Of a DNA stretch of 64,000 nt, positions 43,371-54,244 are shown piece after piece; positions within the stretch are counted from its first letter, which is position 1; every line of letters begins with the position of its first letter. The translations under genes and the position numbers were made by a program. Source of the stretch: CAIWHR01 sp963788185 (GTDB lineage: Bacteria > Pseudomonadota > Gammaproteobacteria > Burkholderiales > Casimicrobiaceae); the NCBI GenBank assembly GCA_963788185.1, contig CAWBGE010000017.1, positions 620,001 through 684,000 on the forward strand, written 5' to 3'. The notes under the pieces are model-generated. The model ran no database searches, was not told the DNA's origin, and saw only the letters and a program-made list of their open reading frames with translations.

Positions 43371-43500
43371 CTCCGTTTTCGTCGATCGGCAACCCCTGCC
43401 GGAACGGCGAATCACGCTATACTTTGTCGCTGCGCACAGCAATCGGTCGTCCTGCGCTTGCCGACGATGCCGCCATCCTCAACCCGTGACGAGTGAGTAC

Positions 43501-43899
43501 ATGTCCGCCACCGAGCGTCCCGTGGTAAAGCCTCGACCGGTCTACCTTGACCTGCCCAGGATCCGTCTGCCGCTGCCCGGCGTCGTTTCGATCCTGCACC
43601 GGATCAGCGGGGCCGTGCTCTTCCTGTTCGGCATTCCGCTGCTGCTCGCGGGTGCGGGCATGAGCCTCGCGTCGCCGGAGTCGTTCGCGGCGATGACGGC
43701 CTGGACCGCGAACCCGCTGATCAAGCTCGTTCTGCTGGGCTTTGCCTGGGCATGGCTGCATCACTTCTGCGCCGGCATCCGGTATCTGCTGCTCGACCTG
43801 CACCTGGGCATCGAACTGCCCGCCGCGCGCCAGTCCAGCGTCGTCGTTCTGGTCGCGAGCATCGCGCTGACGCTGATCGTGGGAGTGCGGCTATGGTGA
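43501..43899 (+). CDS. sdhC: Succinate dehydrogenase, cytochrome b556 subunit
   Basis: A 132-residue membrane anchor with three helices (about 30-52, 70-92, 108-130). SILHRISGAVLFL carries the ubiquinone-site Ser/Arg, and the HHFCAGIRYLLLDLHLG segment carries the heme-ligand histidine. It anchors the SdhAB dimer and passes electrons to quinone. Its last 7 bp overlap sdhD, and it heads the rightward TCA operon. Confidence 0.94.
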   Translation: MSATERPVVKPRPVYLDLPRIRLPLPGVVSILHRISGAVLFLFGIPLLLAGAGMSLASPESFAAMTAWTANPLIKLVLLGFAWAWLHHFCAGIRYLLLDLHLGIELPAARQSSVVVLVASIALTLIVGVRLW

Positions 43900-44249
43900 C
43901 GCGACGGCAGGCGGTGGGGGCCCACTACGGACTGAAGGACTGGCTGCTGCAGCGTCTGACGGCCGTGCTGATGGCGCTGTACACGGGGCTGCTGCTCGCC
44001 ATCGCGCTGTGGAACGGCGGGTTCGATTATCCGCTGTGGAAGTCGCTGTTTGCGCACGGGGCGTTCAAGCTCGCGACCTTCCTGTTCATGGTAGCGCTGC
44101 TCTATCACGCGTGGATCGGCGTCCGCGACATCTTCATGGACTACGTCAAGCCGGTTGGGCTGCGGCTCGCCCTGCAGGCGGCGGCGGTTTCGTTGCTGGT
44201 CCTGTATCTCGGCTGGACCATTCAATTGCTGTGGGGCGTCAAGGTATGA
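43893..44249 (+). CDS. sdhD: Succinate dehydrogenase, hydrophobic membrane anchor subunit
   Basis: A 118-residue, three-helix anchor. GLKDWLLQRLTAVLMALYT forms the first helix with the quinone-site residues, and ALLYHAWIGVRDIFMDYVKP holds the conserved His heme ligand and Asp/Tyr. It starts inside sdhC at ATG 43893 and ends overlapping sdhA by ATGA. Confidence 0.94.
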   Translation: MVTRRQAVGAHYGLKDWLLQRLTAVLMALYTGLLLAIALWNGGFDYPLWKSLFAHGAFKLATFLFMVALLYHAWIGVRDIFMDYVKPVGLRLALQAAAVSLLVLYLGWTIQLLWGVKV

Positions 44250-46012
44250 GCCAGCTTCCCGTTCGCAAATTCGATGCGCTGGTGGTCGGAGCCGGCGGGT
44301 CCGGCATGCGCGCGTCGCTGCAGCTCGCCGAGGCCGGATTGTCGGTTGCCGTACTGTCCAAGGTCTTCCCGACCCGGTCGCACACTGTGGCGGCCCAGGG
44401 TGGCATCGGCGCATCGCTCGGGAACATGGGCGAGGACAACTGGCTGTGGCACATGTACGACACGATCAAGGGCTCCGATTGGCTGGGAGACCAGGACGCG
44501 ATCGAGTACATGTGCAAGGCCGCAGCCGAGGTCGTCTACGAACTCGAGCACTTCGGCATGCCGTTCGACCGCAACGTCGACGGCACGATCTATCAGCGTC
44601 CGTTCGGCGGCCACATGGCGAATTTCGGCGAAAAGCCGGTGCAGCGCGCCTGCGCCGCCGCCGACCGCACCGGCCACGCGCTGCTGCACACCCTCTACCA
44701 GCGCAACGTCCGGGCGCGCACGCAGTTCTTCGTCGAATGGATGGCGCTCGACCTGATCCGCGACGCCGAGGGCGACGTGCTGGGCGTCGTCGCGCTGGAG
44801 ATGGAAACCGGCGACGTGATGATCCTGCAGGCCAAGGCGACCTTGCTCGCGACCGGCGGCGCAGGGCGGATCTTCGCCGCATCGACCAACGCATTCATCA
44901 ACACCGGCGACGGCCTCGGCATGGCCGCGCGCGCGGGCCTCCCGCTGCAGGACCTCGAGTTCTGGCAGTTCCACCCGACGGGCGTCGCCGGTGCCGGCGT
45001 GCTGATCACCGAGGGCGTCCGCGGCGAGGGCGGCATCCTGCTGAACTGCAACGGCGAGCGGTTCATGGAGCGCTACGCGCCCAACGCCAAGGACCTCGCG
45101 TCGCGCGATGTCGTCTCGCGGTCGATGGACCAGGAAATCAAGGAAGGCCGCGGTTGCGGTCCCGAAAAGGATCACGTCCTGCTGAAGCTCGACCACCTCG
45201 GCCCCGAAGTCATTCTGAAGCGCCTGCCGTCGATCCGCGAGATCGCGCTGAAGTTCGCCAACGTCGACTGCATCCGGGAGCCGATTCCGGTGGTGCCGAC
45301 GATCCACTACCAGATGGGCGGCATCCCCACGAACATCCAGGGCCAGGTGGTGGCCCCCAAGGGCGACGACTACCGCGCCGTCGTCAACGGCCTCTACGCG
45401 GTTGGCGAGTGCGCGTGCGTCTCGGTCCACGGCGCCAACCGCCTGGGCACCAATTCGCTGCTGGACCTCGTGGTCTTCGGCCGCGCTGCCGGCGATTTCA
45501 TCGTCGCGCAGGGATTGAAGGGCAGGGCGCACAAGCCGCTGCCCGCATCGGCGGGGGACGGCGCGCGCGCGCGCCTCGCACGCCTCGACGGCGCGACGGC
45601 CGGCGAGTCGGTGCCCGAGGTGGGCAATGCGCTGCGCAAGGCGATGCAGGCGCACTGCGGCGTGTTCCGCAACCAGGAGCTCCTCGCCTCCGGCGTCGCC
45701 AAGGTGCTGGAAATCGAGGAGCGCGTGGGTCGCACGGCGATCAAGGACAAGAGCCGAACGTTCAACACCGCCCGCGTCGAGGCGCTCGAGCTCGACAACC
45801 TGATCGAGACCGCGAAGGCGACGATCGTTTCCGCCGCGGCGCGCCAGGAATCGCGCGGCGCGCAGGCGAGAAGCGACTATCCCGATCGCGACGACCCGAA
45901 CTGGATGAAGCACACGCTGTGGTACCGCGAAGGCAATCGTCTCGCCTACAAGCCCGTCAACATGAAGCCGCTGTCGGTCGACGCGTTCCCGCCCAAGGCG
46001 CGGAACTACTGA
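44246..46012 (+). CDS. sdhA: Succinate dehydrogenase, flavoprotein subunit
   Basis: A 588-residue FAD subunit oxidising succinate to fumarate. The dinucleotide motif VVGAGGSGMRA is at 13-23, and H46 in RSHTVAAQGG is the covalent FAD attachment site. HPTG, the active-site Arg in SRSMDQEIKEGRG and the capping-domain HYQMGGIPTN are all present. The start overlaps sdhD. Flavinylation should be assisted by the SdhE encoded three genes on. Confidence 0.97.
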   Translation: MSQLPVRKFDALVVGAGGSGMRASLQLAEAGLSVAVLSKVFPTRSHTVAAQGGIGASLGNMGEDNWLWHMYDTIKGSDWLGDQDAIEYMCKAAAEVVYELEHFGMPFDRNVDGTIYQRPFGGHMANFGEKPVQRACAAADRTGHALLHTLYQRNVRARTQFFVEWMALDLIRDAEGDVLGVVALEMETGDVMILQAKATLLATGGAGRIFAASTNAFINTGDGLGMAARAGLPLQDLEFWQFHPTGVAGAGVLITEGVRGEGGILLNCNGERFMERYAPNAKDLASRDVVSRSMDQEIKEGRGCGPEKDHVLLKLDHLGPEVILKRLPSIREIALKFANVDCIREPIPVVPTIHYQMGGIPTNIQGQVVAPKGDDYRAVVNGLYAVGECACVSVHGANRLGTNSLLDLVVFGRAAGDFIVAQGLKGRAHKPLPASAGDGARARLARLDGATAGESVPEVGNALRKAMQAHCGVFRNQELLASGVAKVLEIEERVGRTAIKDKSRTFNTARVEALELDNLIETAKATIVSAAARQESRGAQARSDYPDRDDPNWMKHTLWYREGNRLAYKPVNMKPLSVDAFPPKARNY

Positions 46013-46052
46013 GACCGAGCGCAGGCCACCACGAACCGTTCCGGAGCCACGG

Positions 46053-46748
46053 ATGAAATTTCGCGTTTACCGCTACGATCCCGAAGCCGACGCCGCGCCG
46101 CGCCTGCAGGAGTTCGACGTCGCGCTGGAGTCCACCGACCGGATGCTTCTCGACGCGCTGATGCGGCTGAAGGAACACGACGACACGCTGGCGTTCCGGC
46201 GCAGTTGCCGCGAAGGCGTCTGCGGCTCGGACGCGATGAACATCAACGGCAAGAATGGTCTCGCCTGCATCACCAACCTCAACGAACTCTCCGAGCCGGT
46301 CGAATTGCGGCCGCTGCCGGGGTTGCCGGTGATCCGCGACCTGATCGTGGACATGAGCCAGTTCTTCAAGCAATATCATTCCATCAAGCCTTACCTCGTC
46401 AACGAGACGCCGCCGCCGGAGAAAGAGCGGTTGCAGGCGCCCGAGGACAGGGAGGAACTCGACGGCCTCTACGAGTGCATTCTGTGCGCCTGCTGTTCGA
46501 CCGCCTGCCCTTCGTTCTGGTGGAATCCCGACAAGTTCGTCGGTCCCGCGGGTTTGCTGGCCGCGTACCGCTTCATCGCCGACACGCGCGACCAGGCTAC
46601 CAACGAGCGCCTGGACAACCTCGAAGATCCCTATCGGCTCTTCCGCTGCCACACGATCATGAACTGCGTCGACGTCTGTCCGAAGGCTCTCAATCCGACC
46701 AAGGCGATCGGCAAGATCAAGGACATCATGGTCAAGCGCGCGGTCTGA
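46053..46748 (+). CDS. sdhB: Succinate dehydrogenase, iron-sulfur subunit
   Basis: A 231-residue electron-transfer subunit with three clusters: [2Fe-2S] through CREGVCGSDAMNINGKNGLAC-type spacing (about 52-73), [4Fe-4S] and [3Fe-4S] through CILCACCSTACPSFWW (about 143-158) and CHTIMNCVDVCPK. The quinone-site Trp is in the SFWWNP stretch. It lies 40 bp after sdhA in the same operon. Confidence 0.97.
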   Translation: MKFRVYRYDPEADAAPRLQEFDVALESTDRMLLDALMRLKEHDDTLAFRRSCREGVCGSDAMNINGKNGLACITNLNELSEPVELRPLPGLPVIRDLIVDMSQFFKQYHSIKPYLVNETPPPEKERLQAPEDREELDGLYECILCACCSTACPSFWWNPDKFVGPAGLLAAYRFIADTRDQATNERLDNLEDPYRLFRCHTIMNCVDVCPKALNPTKAIGKIKDIMVKRAV

Positions 46749-46762
46749 TCGCCGGAGCCGCC

Positions 46763-47002
46763 TTGGACGCGACGCAACTGAACCGCCTGCGCTGGCGCTG
46801 CCGGCGCGGCATGCTGGAGAACGATCTGATCCTCGCGCGCTGGCTCGGGGCTCGCGGAACGGGGATGTCGGATGCGGATGTCGCGGCGCTCGATCGGCTG
46901 CTCGACCTCTCCGACATCGAGCTGTGGGACTTGCTGTCCGGACGCAGTGACACGGTTGACGAAGCATTGCGCCCGCTGCTGGATTCGCTGCGCAGCGCCT
47001 GA
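46763..47002 (+). CDS. sdhE: SdhE, FAD assembly factor (YgfY/CptB family)
   Basis: A 79-residue protein starting at TTG 46763 with GGAG five bases upstream. The invariant RGxxE motif appears as RRGMLENDLIL at about 13-23, followed by the helical bundle ending LLSGRSD. SdhE helps attach FAD covalently to SdhA. It lies 14 bp after sdhB, its usual place. Confidence 0.93.
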   Translation: MDATQLNRLRWRCRRGMLENDLILARWLGARGTGMSDADVAALDRLLDLSDIELWDLLSGRSDTVDEALRPLLDSLRSA

Positions 47003-47121
47003 CGGCGAGGGTTGACGAAGCAATGAAGTCGAGACAGGAAGGAAACACGCTGTAAACAACGCATAGAGACGTGCATCGAGGCCAGCATGGCCCGCCGGAA
47101 ACCACTGCGCATGGAGATTCA

Positions 47122-48429
<1,308 letters not shown>

Positions 48430-48450
48430 CATCCGCTTCGGGCGGCAGAC

Positions 48451-48474
48451 GGGGCGGTCGCTGACCGCCCCTTT
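48451..48474 (+). terminator. Rho-independent terminator after gltA
   Basis: The perfect 9-bp stem GGGGCGGTC/GACCGCCCC (48451-48459 and 48463-48471) has a 3-nt loop and is followed by TTT. The T-run is short, so termination may be partial, but it marks the boundary between gltA and sucA. Confidence 0.75.
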
Positions 48475-48546
48475 CATATCGGCAGTACCCGCCGGCCCTG
48501 CAACCGGCCTGCGGGAGAGTCACGCGACAGGCAGCGAGGTGAGACG

Positions 48547-51390
48547 ATGAGCATCATGAAGGCCCTCGAATCGACGAGCACGCTGTTCGGCGGCAACGTG
48601 CCGTTCATCGAAGAGCAATACGAGAGCTATCTGGCGGACCCGGCGTCGGTGGCGCCGGATTGGCGCGCCTACTTCGACACGCTGCGCGGCGGCGCCGCCG
48701 ACGTCGCGCACGGGCCGGTGATCGAGTCGTTCATCCAGCTGGGCAGGAGCCGCAAGGTCGCCGGCGCGATGGTCGATGCTTCCACCATGCACAGGCAGGT
48801 GCTGGTGCTGCAGATGATCGGCAAATTCCGGACCCTCGGGATGTTTCACGCGGACCTCGACCCGTTGCAGCGCGCCGAGAAGCCCTACATCGCCGACCTC
48901 GATCTGGCGACCTACGGATTCACCGAGGCGGATCTCGACACCGAGTTCGACGTCGGATCGTTCAAGGCCGCCGGCGAGCGGATGCGACTGCGCGACCTGG
49001 TGCAGGCGCTGCGCGACACGTATTGCCGTACCGTGGGTGCCGAGTACATGTACATCCACGACACCGCGACCAAGCGCTTCATCCAGCAGCGGCTGGAGCC
49101 GATACGCTCCAAGCCGACGTTCACCGCCGAGCAGAGGCGGCACATCCTCGAGCGGCTGACGGCCGCGGAGACGCTCGAGCGCTATCTGCACACGCGCTAT
49201 GTCGGCCAGAAGCGGTTCTCCGGCGAAGGCGGCGACACGATGACGCCGATGCTCGATCGCCTGATCGAGAAAGCCGGCGCTGCGGGCATCCAGGAAACGG
49301 TCATCGGCATGGCGCACCGCGGACGCCTCAACGTCCTGGTGAACACGCTGGGCAAGATGCCCGCCGACCTCTTTTCCGAGTTCGAGGGCAAGTACAGCAA
49401 GAAGCTCTCCGCCGGCGACGTCAAGTACCACCAGGGCTTCTCGTCGTACGTCATCACACCGGGTGGCCCGATGGGGCTGACCCTCGCGTTCAATCCGTCG
49501 CACCTCGAGGCGGTGAACCCGGTCGTCGAGGGATCGGTGCGCGCGCGGCAGCACCGGCGCGGCGACGCCAAGGGCGACCAGGTGCTGCCGGTCCTCATCC
49601 ACGGCGATGCCGCGGTCGCGGGGCAGGGCGTCCTGCAGGAAGTCCTCAACATGGCGCAGACCCGCGGCTACTACACGGGCGGCACCATCCACATCGTCGT
49701 CAACAACCAGATCGGATTCACGACCTCCGATCCGCGCGACACGCGCGGCACGCTGTACTGCACCGACATCGCGAAGATGGTCGAGGCGCCGATCCTGCAC
49801 GTCAACGGTGACGATCCGGAAGCCTGCCTGCTGGCCATCGACATCGCGATGGAATACCGTCAACAGTTCCACAAGGACGTCTTCATCGACCTCGTCTGCT
49901 TCCGGCGCCTCGGCCACAACGAGGCGGACGAGCCGATGGTCACGCAGCCGCTGATGTACAAGAAGATCAGCCAGCATCCGGGCACGCGCAAGCTCTACGC
50001 CGACAGGCTGATCGCCGAGGGCGTCGTCCGGGCCGACGAACCCGACGCGATGATCGCCAGCTACCGCGCGGCGATGGACAAGGGCACCCACACAAACAAG
50101 ACGGTCCTTTCCAACTACAAGGCGCCGTTTTCCGCCGACTGGTCACCTTACACCAAGGGTCTCAAGTGGACCGAGCCCGCCGACACCCGGGTGCCGCTGA
50201 AGCTCCTGAAGGCGCTCGCGACGAAGGTCTGCGAGATCCCGGACGGCTTGAAGCTGCATCCGCGCGTCGAAAAGGTGATCGCGGATCGCAAGGCGATGGC
50301 CGAGGGCAAGCTGCCGCTGGACTGGGGGATGGGCGAGACGCTTGCCTACGCCACGCTGCTGGCGGACGGCTTCGGCGTCCGCCTGTCCGGCGAGGACGTC
50401 GGTCGTGGCACCTTCGTCCACCGTCACGCCGTCTTGCACGACCAGAACCGCGAGAAATGGGACGCGGGAACCTGGGTTCCGCTCGAGCACGTGAAGGAAG
50501 GGCAGCCGACCATCGAGATCATCGACTCGGTGCTGACCGAGCTGGGCGTACTGGGCTTCGAGTACGGCTACGCTACATCGGACCCCAAGCGGCTCGTGAT
50601 CTGGGAGGCGCAGTTCGGCGACTTCGCCAACGGCGGGCAGGTCGTCATCGACCAGTTCATCAGTTCCGGCGAGGCGAAGTGGGGACGTCTCTGCGGACTG
50701 GTGCTGCTGTTGCCGCACGGCTACGAGGGCCAGGGTCCGGAGCACTCCTCCGCGCGGCCCGAGCGGTTCCTGCAGCTGTGCGCTGAACACAACATGCAGG
50801 TCTGCGTCCCCTCGACGCCGGCCCAGATCTATCACCTGCTGCGCCGGCAGATGATCCGCCCGTTCCGCACGCCTCTGGTGGTGATGAGCCCCAAGAGCCT
50901 GCTGCGGCACAAGGCGGCGGTCTCGTCGCTGCAGGAGTTGGCCGAGGGGAGTTTCCGGACGGTGATCGGCGAAACCGAGAAGATCGCCGCCAAGAAGGTG
51001 AAGCGCGTCATTCTCTGCAGCGGCAAGGTGTACTACGAGCTGGCCGCGCATCGTCGCGAGCACGGGATCGGGGACGTCGCGATCATACGTTTCGAACAGC
51101 TCTACCCGTTCCCGCACGCCGACTTCAAGGCGGAGCTGGCGAAGTTCCCGCACGCGACGGAAATCGTCTGGTGCCAGGAAGAGCCGCAGAACCAGGGCGC
51201 GTGGTACCGGTTGCGCGCCTATTTCCGCGCCGATGCGCGGCCGGCGCAGGTCGTCTCCTACGCGGGACGGCCGGTATCGGCGTCGCCGGCGGTGGGCTAC
51301 ATGTCCAAGCATCTCGCCCAGCAGAAGCAGTTGATCGAGGATGCTTTCGCGCCCAAGCTGTCCGAAGGCGAGATGCTCGTCGGAACCTGA
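48547..51390 (+). CDS. sucA: 2-Oxoglutarate dehydrogenase E1 component
   Basis: A 947-residue TPP enzyme decarboxylating 2-oxoglutarate and passing succinyl to the E2 lipoyl group. The N-terminal E2-binding arm (LFGGNVPFIEEQYESYLADP) is present. TPP and Mg binding are visible as IGMAHRGRLNVLVN, HGDAAVAGQGVLQEVLN and VVNNQIGFTTSDP; the C-terminal transketolase domain has HGYEGQGPEHSSARPERFLQ. Start ATG 48547 lies behind GAGGTGAG. It is the first of three consecutive genes for the complex. Confidence 0.97.
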   Translation: MSIMKALESTSTLFGGNVPFIEEQYESYLADPASVAPDWRAYFDTLRGGAADVAHGPVIESFIQLGRSRKVAGAMVDASTMHRQVLVLQMIGKFRTLGMFHADLDPLQRAEKPYIADLDLATYGFTEADLDTEFDVGSFKAAGERMRLRDLVQALRDTYCRTVGAEYMYIHDTATKRFIQQRLEPIRSKPTFTAEQRRHILERLTAAETLERYLHTRYVGQKRFSGEGGDTMTPMLDRLIEKAGAAGIQETVIGMAHRGRLNVLVNTLGKMPADLFSEFEGKYSKKLSAGDVKYHQGFSSYVITPGGPMGLTLAFNPSHLEAVNPVVEGSVRARQHRRGDAKGDQVLPVLIHGDAAVAGQGVLQEVLNMAQTRGYYTGGTIHIVVNNQIGFTTSDPRDTRGTLYCTDIAKMVEAPILHVNGDDPEACLLAIDIAMEYRQQFHKDVFIDLVCFRRLGHNEADEPMVTQPLMYKKISQHPGTRKLYADRLIAEGVVRADEPDAMIASYRAAMDKGTHTNKTVLSNYKAPFSADWSPYTKGLKWTEPADTRVPLKLLKALATKVCEIPDGLKLHPRVEKVIADRKAMAEGKLPLDWGMGETLAYATLLADGFGVRLSGEDVGRGTFVHRHAVLHDQNREKWDAGTWVPLEHVKEGQPTIEIIDSVLTELGVLGFEYGYATSDPKRLVIWEAQFGDFANGGQVVIDQFISSGEAKWGRLCGLVLLLPHGYEGQGPEHSSARPERFLQLCAEHNMQVCVPSTPAQIYHLLRRQMIRPFRTPLVVMSPKSLLRHKAAVSSLQELAEGSFRTVIGETEKIAAKKVKRVILCSGKVYYELAAHRREHGIGDVAIIRFEQLYPFPHADFKAELAKFPHATEIVWCQEEPQNQGAWYRLRAYFRADARPAQVVSYAGRPVSASPAVGYMSKHLAQQKQLIEDAFAPKLSEGEMLVGT

Positions 51391-51403
51391 CAGGAAAGCC
51401 ATC

Positions 51404-52615
51404 ATGCGAGTCGAAGTCAAAGTGCCCCAGTTGCCCGAGTCGGTGGCCGAAGCCACGCTCGTGAGCTGGCACAAGAAGCCCGGCGACGCCGTCAGGCGCG
51501 ACGAAAACCTGATCGACGTCGAAACCGACAAGGTCGTGCTCGAACTCCCGGCGCCGGAATCCGGTGTCCTCGTCGAGATCGTCGCGCCCAACGGCGCGAC
51601 GGTGAAGAGCCTCGATCTGATCGCGGTCATCGATACCGACGGCAAAGCGACCGCACCTTCCGCCGCCGCTGAGGCGCCCGCGCCGGCACCTGCCTCGGCA
51701 CCGGCACCGGCGGTGGCGACGGCACTTCCCGCGGCGCGCAAGATGCTCGCCGAGCAGGGCGTGAATGCGGCGGTGGTCGAAGGCACCGGTCGCGGCGGGC
51801 GCATCACCAAGGGCGACGTCGTCGCGGCGACGACCACCCGGCTGGCGCCGCCCGCTGCGGGAGCGCCTGCACCGGCTCCCGCACCGGCGGTGGCGTTGCC
51901 GGCCGCATACGGCAACCGTCCCGAACAGCGGGTCCCGATGTCGCGGCTGCGTCAGCGCGTGGCCGAGCGTCTCGTGCAGTCGCAGTCGACGGCAGCGATC
52001 CTGACGACATTCAACGAAGTCAACATGCAGCCGGTCATCGACCTGCGCAACCGGTACAAGGATCGTTTCGAGAAGGAGCACGGGGTCAAGCTCGGGTTCA
52101 TGGGCTTCTTCGTGAAGGCGGTCGTGCACGCGCTCAAGAAGTACCCGGCGGTGAATGCGTCGATCGACGGCACCGACATCGTCTACCACGGCTACTTCGA
52201 CATCGGCATCGCCGTGGGCAGCCCGCGCGGACTGGTGGTCCCGATCCTTCGCGATGCCGATCAGCTGTCGATCGCGGAGATCGAGGCGAAGATCGCCGAT
52301 TTCGGCAAACGCGCCGGCGAAGGCAAGCTGACGGTCGAGGAGTTGACCGGCGGCACCTACACGATCAGCAACGGCGGCGTTTTCGGCTCGATGCTCTCGA
52401 CGCCGATCATCAACCCGCCGCAGTCGGCGATCCTCGGCGTGCACGCGACCAGGGAGCGCCCGGTGGTCGAGAACGGCCAGGTCGTCGTGCGGCCGATCAA
52501 CTATCTCGCCCAGTCCTACGATCACCGGATCATCGATGGCCGCGAGGCGGTGCTGTCGCTGGTGGCCATCAAGGAAGCGCTGGAGGATCCGGCGCGGCTG
52601 TTGCTGGATCTCTGA
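51404..52615 (+). CDS. sucB: Dihydrolipoyllysine succinyltransferase (E2 of 2-oxoglutarate dehydrogenase)
   Basis: A 403-residue E2 with a lipoyl domain (1-77, lipoylated K43 in VETDKVVLE), an Ala/Pro linker, a peripheral-subunit-binding domain (about 105-145) with ARKMLAEQGVNAAVVEGTGRGGR-like sequence, a second Ala/Pro linker and the catalytic domain with the active-site His in SYDHRIIDGREA. It transfers succinyl to CoA. It lies 13 bp after sucA. Confidence 0.97.
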   Translation: MRVEVKVPQLPESVAEATLVSWHKKPGDAVRRDENLIDVETDKVVLELPAPESGVLVEIVAPNGATVKSLDLIAVIDTDGKATAPSAAAEAPAPAPASAPAPAVATALPAARKMLAEQGVNAAVVEGTGRGGRITKGDVVAATTTRLAPPAAGAPAPAPAPAVALPAAYGNRPEQRVPMSRLRQRVAERLVQSQSTAAILTTFNEVNMQPVIDLRNRYKDRFEKEHGVKLGFMGFFVKAVVHALKKYPAVNASIDGTDIVYHGYFDIGIAVGSPRGLVVPILRDADQLSIAEIEAKIADFGKRAGEGKLTVEELTGGTYTISNGGVFGSMLSTPIINPPQSAILGVHATRERPVVENGQVVVRPINYLAQSYDHRIIDGREAVLSLVAIKEALEDPARLLLDL

Positions 52616-52641
52616 AGCGCAACCGAGCGAGGAAATTCGTC

Positions 52642-54072
52642 ATGGCTGATGAGTTCGACGTCGCCGTCATCGGCGGCGGTCCCGGCGGCTACATCGCCGC
52701 CCTGCGCGCGGCGCAACTCGGCATGAGGGTCGCCTGCATCGACGACTGGACGCGCGCCGACGGCAAGCCGGCATTGGGAGGGACCTGCACCAATGTCGGC
52801 TGCATTCCGTCCAAGGCGCTGCTGCAGTCATCCGAGCACTTCGAGCACGCGGGCCACGGTTTCGCCGCCCACGGCATCGACGTCAAGGGGCTCTCGGTGG
52901 ACGTCGGCCGCATGCTCGCGCGCAAGGAACGGATCGTGGCGCAGAACAACGACGGCATCGCGTTCCTGTTCAGGAAGAACAAGGTCGCGTTCTTCCACGG
53001 CCGGGGGTCGTTCGTCGGGGGCAGCGCGACCGCGGGCTGGCGGCTCATGATCGAGGGGCCGAATGCCGGCGAGATCGTCGCCAGGCATGTGATCGTCGCC
53101 ACCGGCTCGAAGCCGCGCGCATTGCCGGGCACGCCCTTCGACGACAGACTCGTGCTCGACAACGCCGGTGCGCTGGCGATCGGCGAGGTGCCCAGGCGGC
53201 TGGGGGTGGTGGGGGCAGGCGTCATCGGACTCGAAATGGGCAGTGTGTGGCGCCGGCTGGGGGCCGAGGTCACGGTGCTCGAGGCGCTGCCCGTGTTCCT
53301 GGGCGCTGCCGACGATGCGGTGGCGAACGAGGCGGCGAAGGTCTTCGCCCGGCAGGGTCTGGCCATACACACCAGCGCCGCCATCACGGCGGTGAAGGTC
53401 GGCAGGAAGGACGTCGCCGTGACCTGGAACGACGGCGAGGGCAAGGCGCAGCGGGCGACCTTTGACCGGCTGATCGTCTCGATCGGCAGGCTGCCGCACA
53501 CGGCGGGACTCAACGGCGATGCGGTCGGGTTGAAGCTGGACGAGCGCGGGTTCGTTGCCGTCGATGGGGACTGTCGCACCAACCTGCCGCAGGTGTGGGC
53601 GGTCGGCGATGTCGTCCGCGGGCCGATGCTGGCGCACAAGGCCGAAGACGAGGGCGTGGCGGTGGCCGAGCGCATCGCGGGGCAGCACGGTCACGTCGAC
53701 TTCAACACGGTTCCCTGGGTGATCTACACGTCGCCCGAGATCGCGTGGGTAGGCAAGACCGAGCAGCAGTTGAAGGCCGACGGCGTCACCTATCGGGCCG
53801 GGTCGTTCCCGTTTGCCGCCAACGGTCGTGCGCGCGCCCTCGGCGACACGACGGGATTCGTCAAGCTCCTCGCCGATGCTGCGACCGACCGGATCCTGGG
53901 CATGCACGTGATCGGACCGCAGGCTTCGGAGTTGATCGCCGAAGGCGTGATGGCGATGGAGTTCGGCGCCTCCAGCGAGGACATCGCCCGGATCTGCCAC
54001 GCGCATCCGTCGCTGTCCGAGGTGACCAGGGAGGCGGCGCTGGCCGTCGACAGACGGGCGCTGAACGCTTGA
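52642..54072 (+). CDS. lpd: Dihydrolipoyl dehydrogenase (E3)
   Basis: A 476-residue flavoprotein that reoxidises dihydrolipoamide with NAD. The FAD motif is VIGGGPGGYIAALRAA; the redox disulfide is in GGTCTNVGCIPSKAL (about 47-61); the NAD motif is GVVGAGVIGLEMGSVW (about 190-205); and the catalytic His-Glu dyad is in CHAHPSLSE near the C-terminus. It follows sucB by 26 bp. Confidence 0.97.
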   Translation: MADEFDVAVIGGGPGGYIAALRAAQLGMRVACIDDWTRADGKPALGGTCTNVGCIPSKALLQSSEHFEHAGHGFAAHGIDVKGLSVDVGRMLARKERIVAQNNDGIAFLFRKNKVAFFHGRGSFVGGSATAGWRLMIEGPNAGEIVARHVIVATGSKPRALPGTPFDDRLVLDNAGALAIGEVPRRLGVVGAGVIGLEMGSVWRRLGAEVTVLEALPVFLGAADDAVANEAAKVFARQGLAIHTSAAITAVKVGRKDVAVTWNDGEGKAQRATFDRLIVSIGRLPHTAGLNGDAVGLKLDERGFVAVDGDCRTNLPQVWAVGDVVRGPMLAHKAEDEGVAVAERIAGQHGHVDFNTVPWVIYTSPEIAWVGKTEQQLKADGVTYRAGSFPFAANGRARALGDTTGFVKLLADAATDRILGMHVIGPQASELIAEGVMAMEFGASSEDIARICHAHPSLSEVTREAALAVDRRALNA

Positions 54073-54244
54073 GGCTGTCCGCCGGGAGCGAGCGGATGCG
54101 GGCCGCATGGCTCGCGCCCGGGCCGGCCGATGGAGCGGCGCTCGGTGGCGGCGCGGGTCGTGTTGCCGGTATCATGTGTCCCGTGGCTTCCAATGCGGTC
54201 CAGTGGCGGGCAACGACCGGCGCGTTCGCGTCGGAGGGTGGCGA

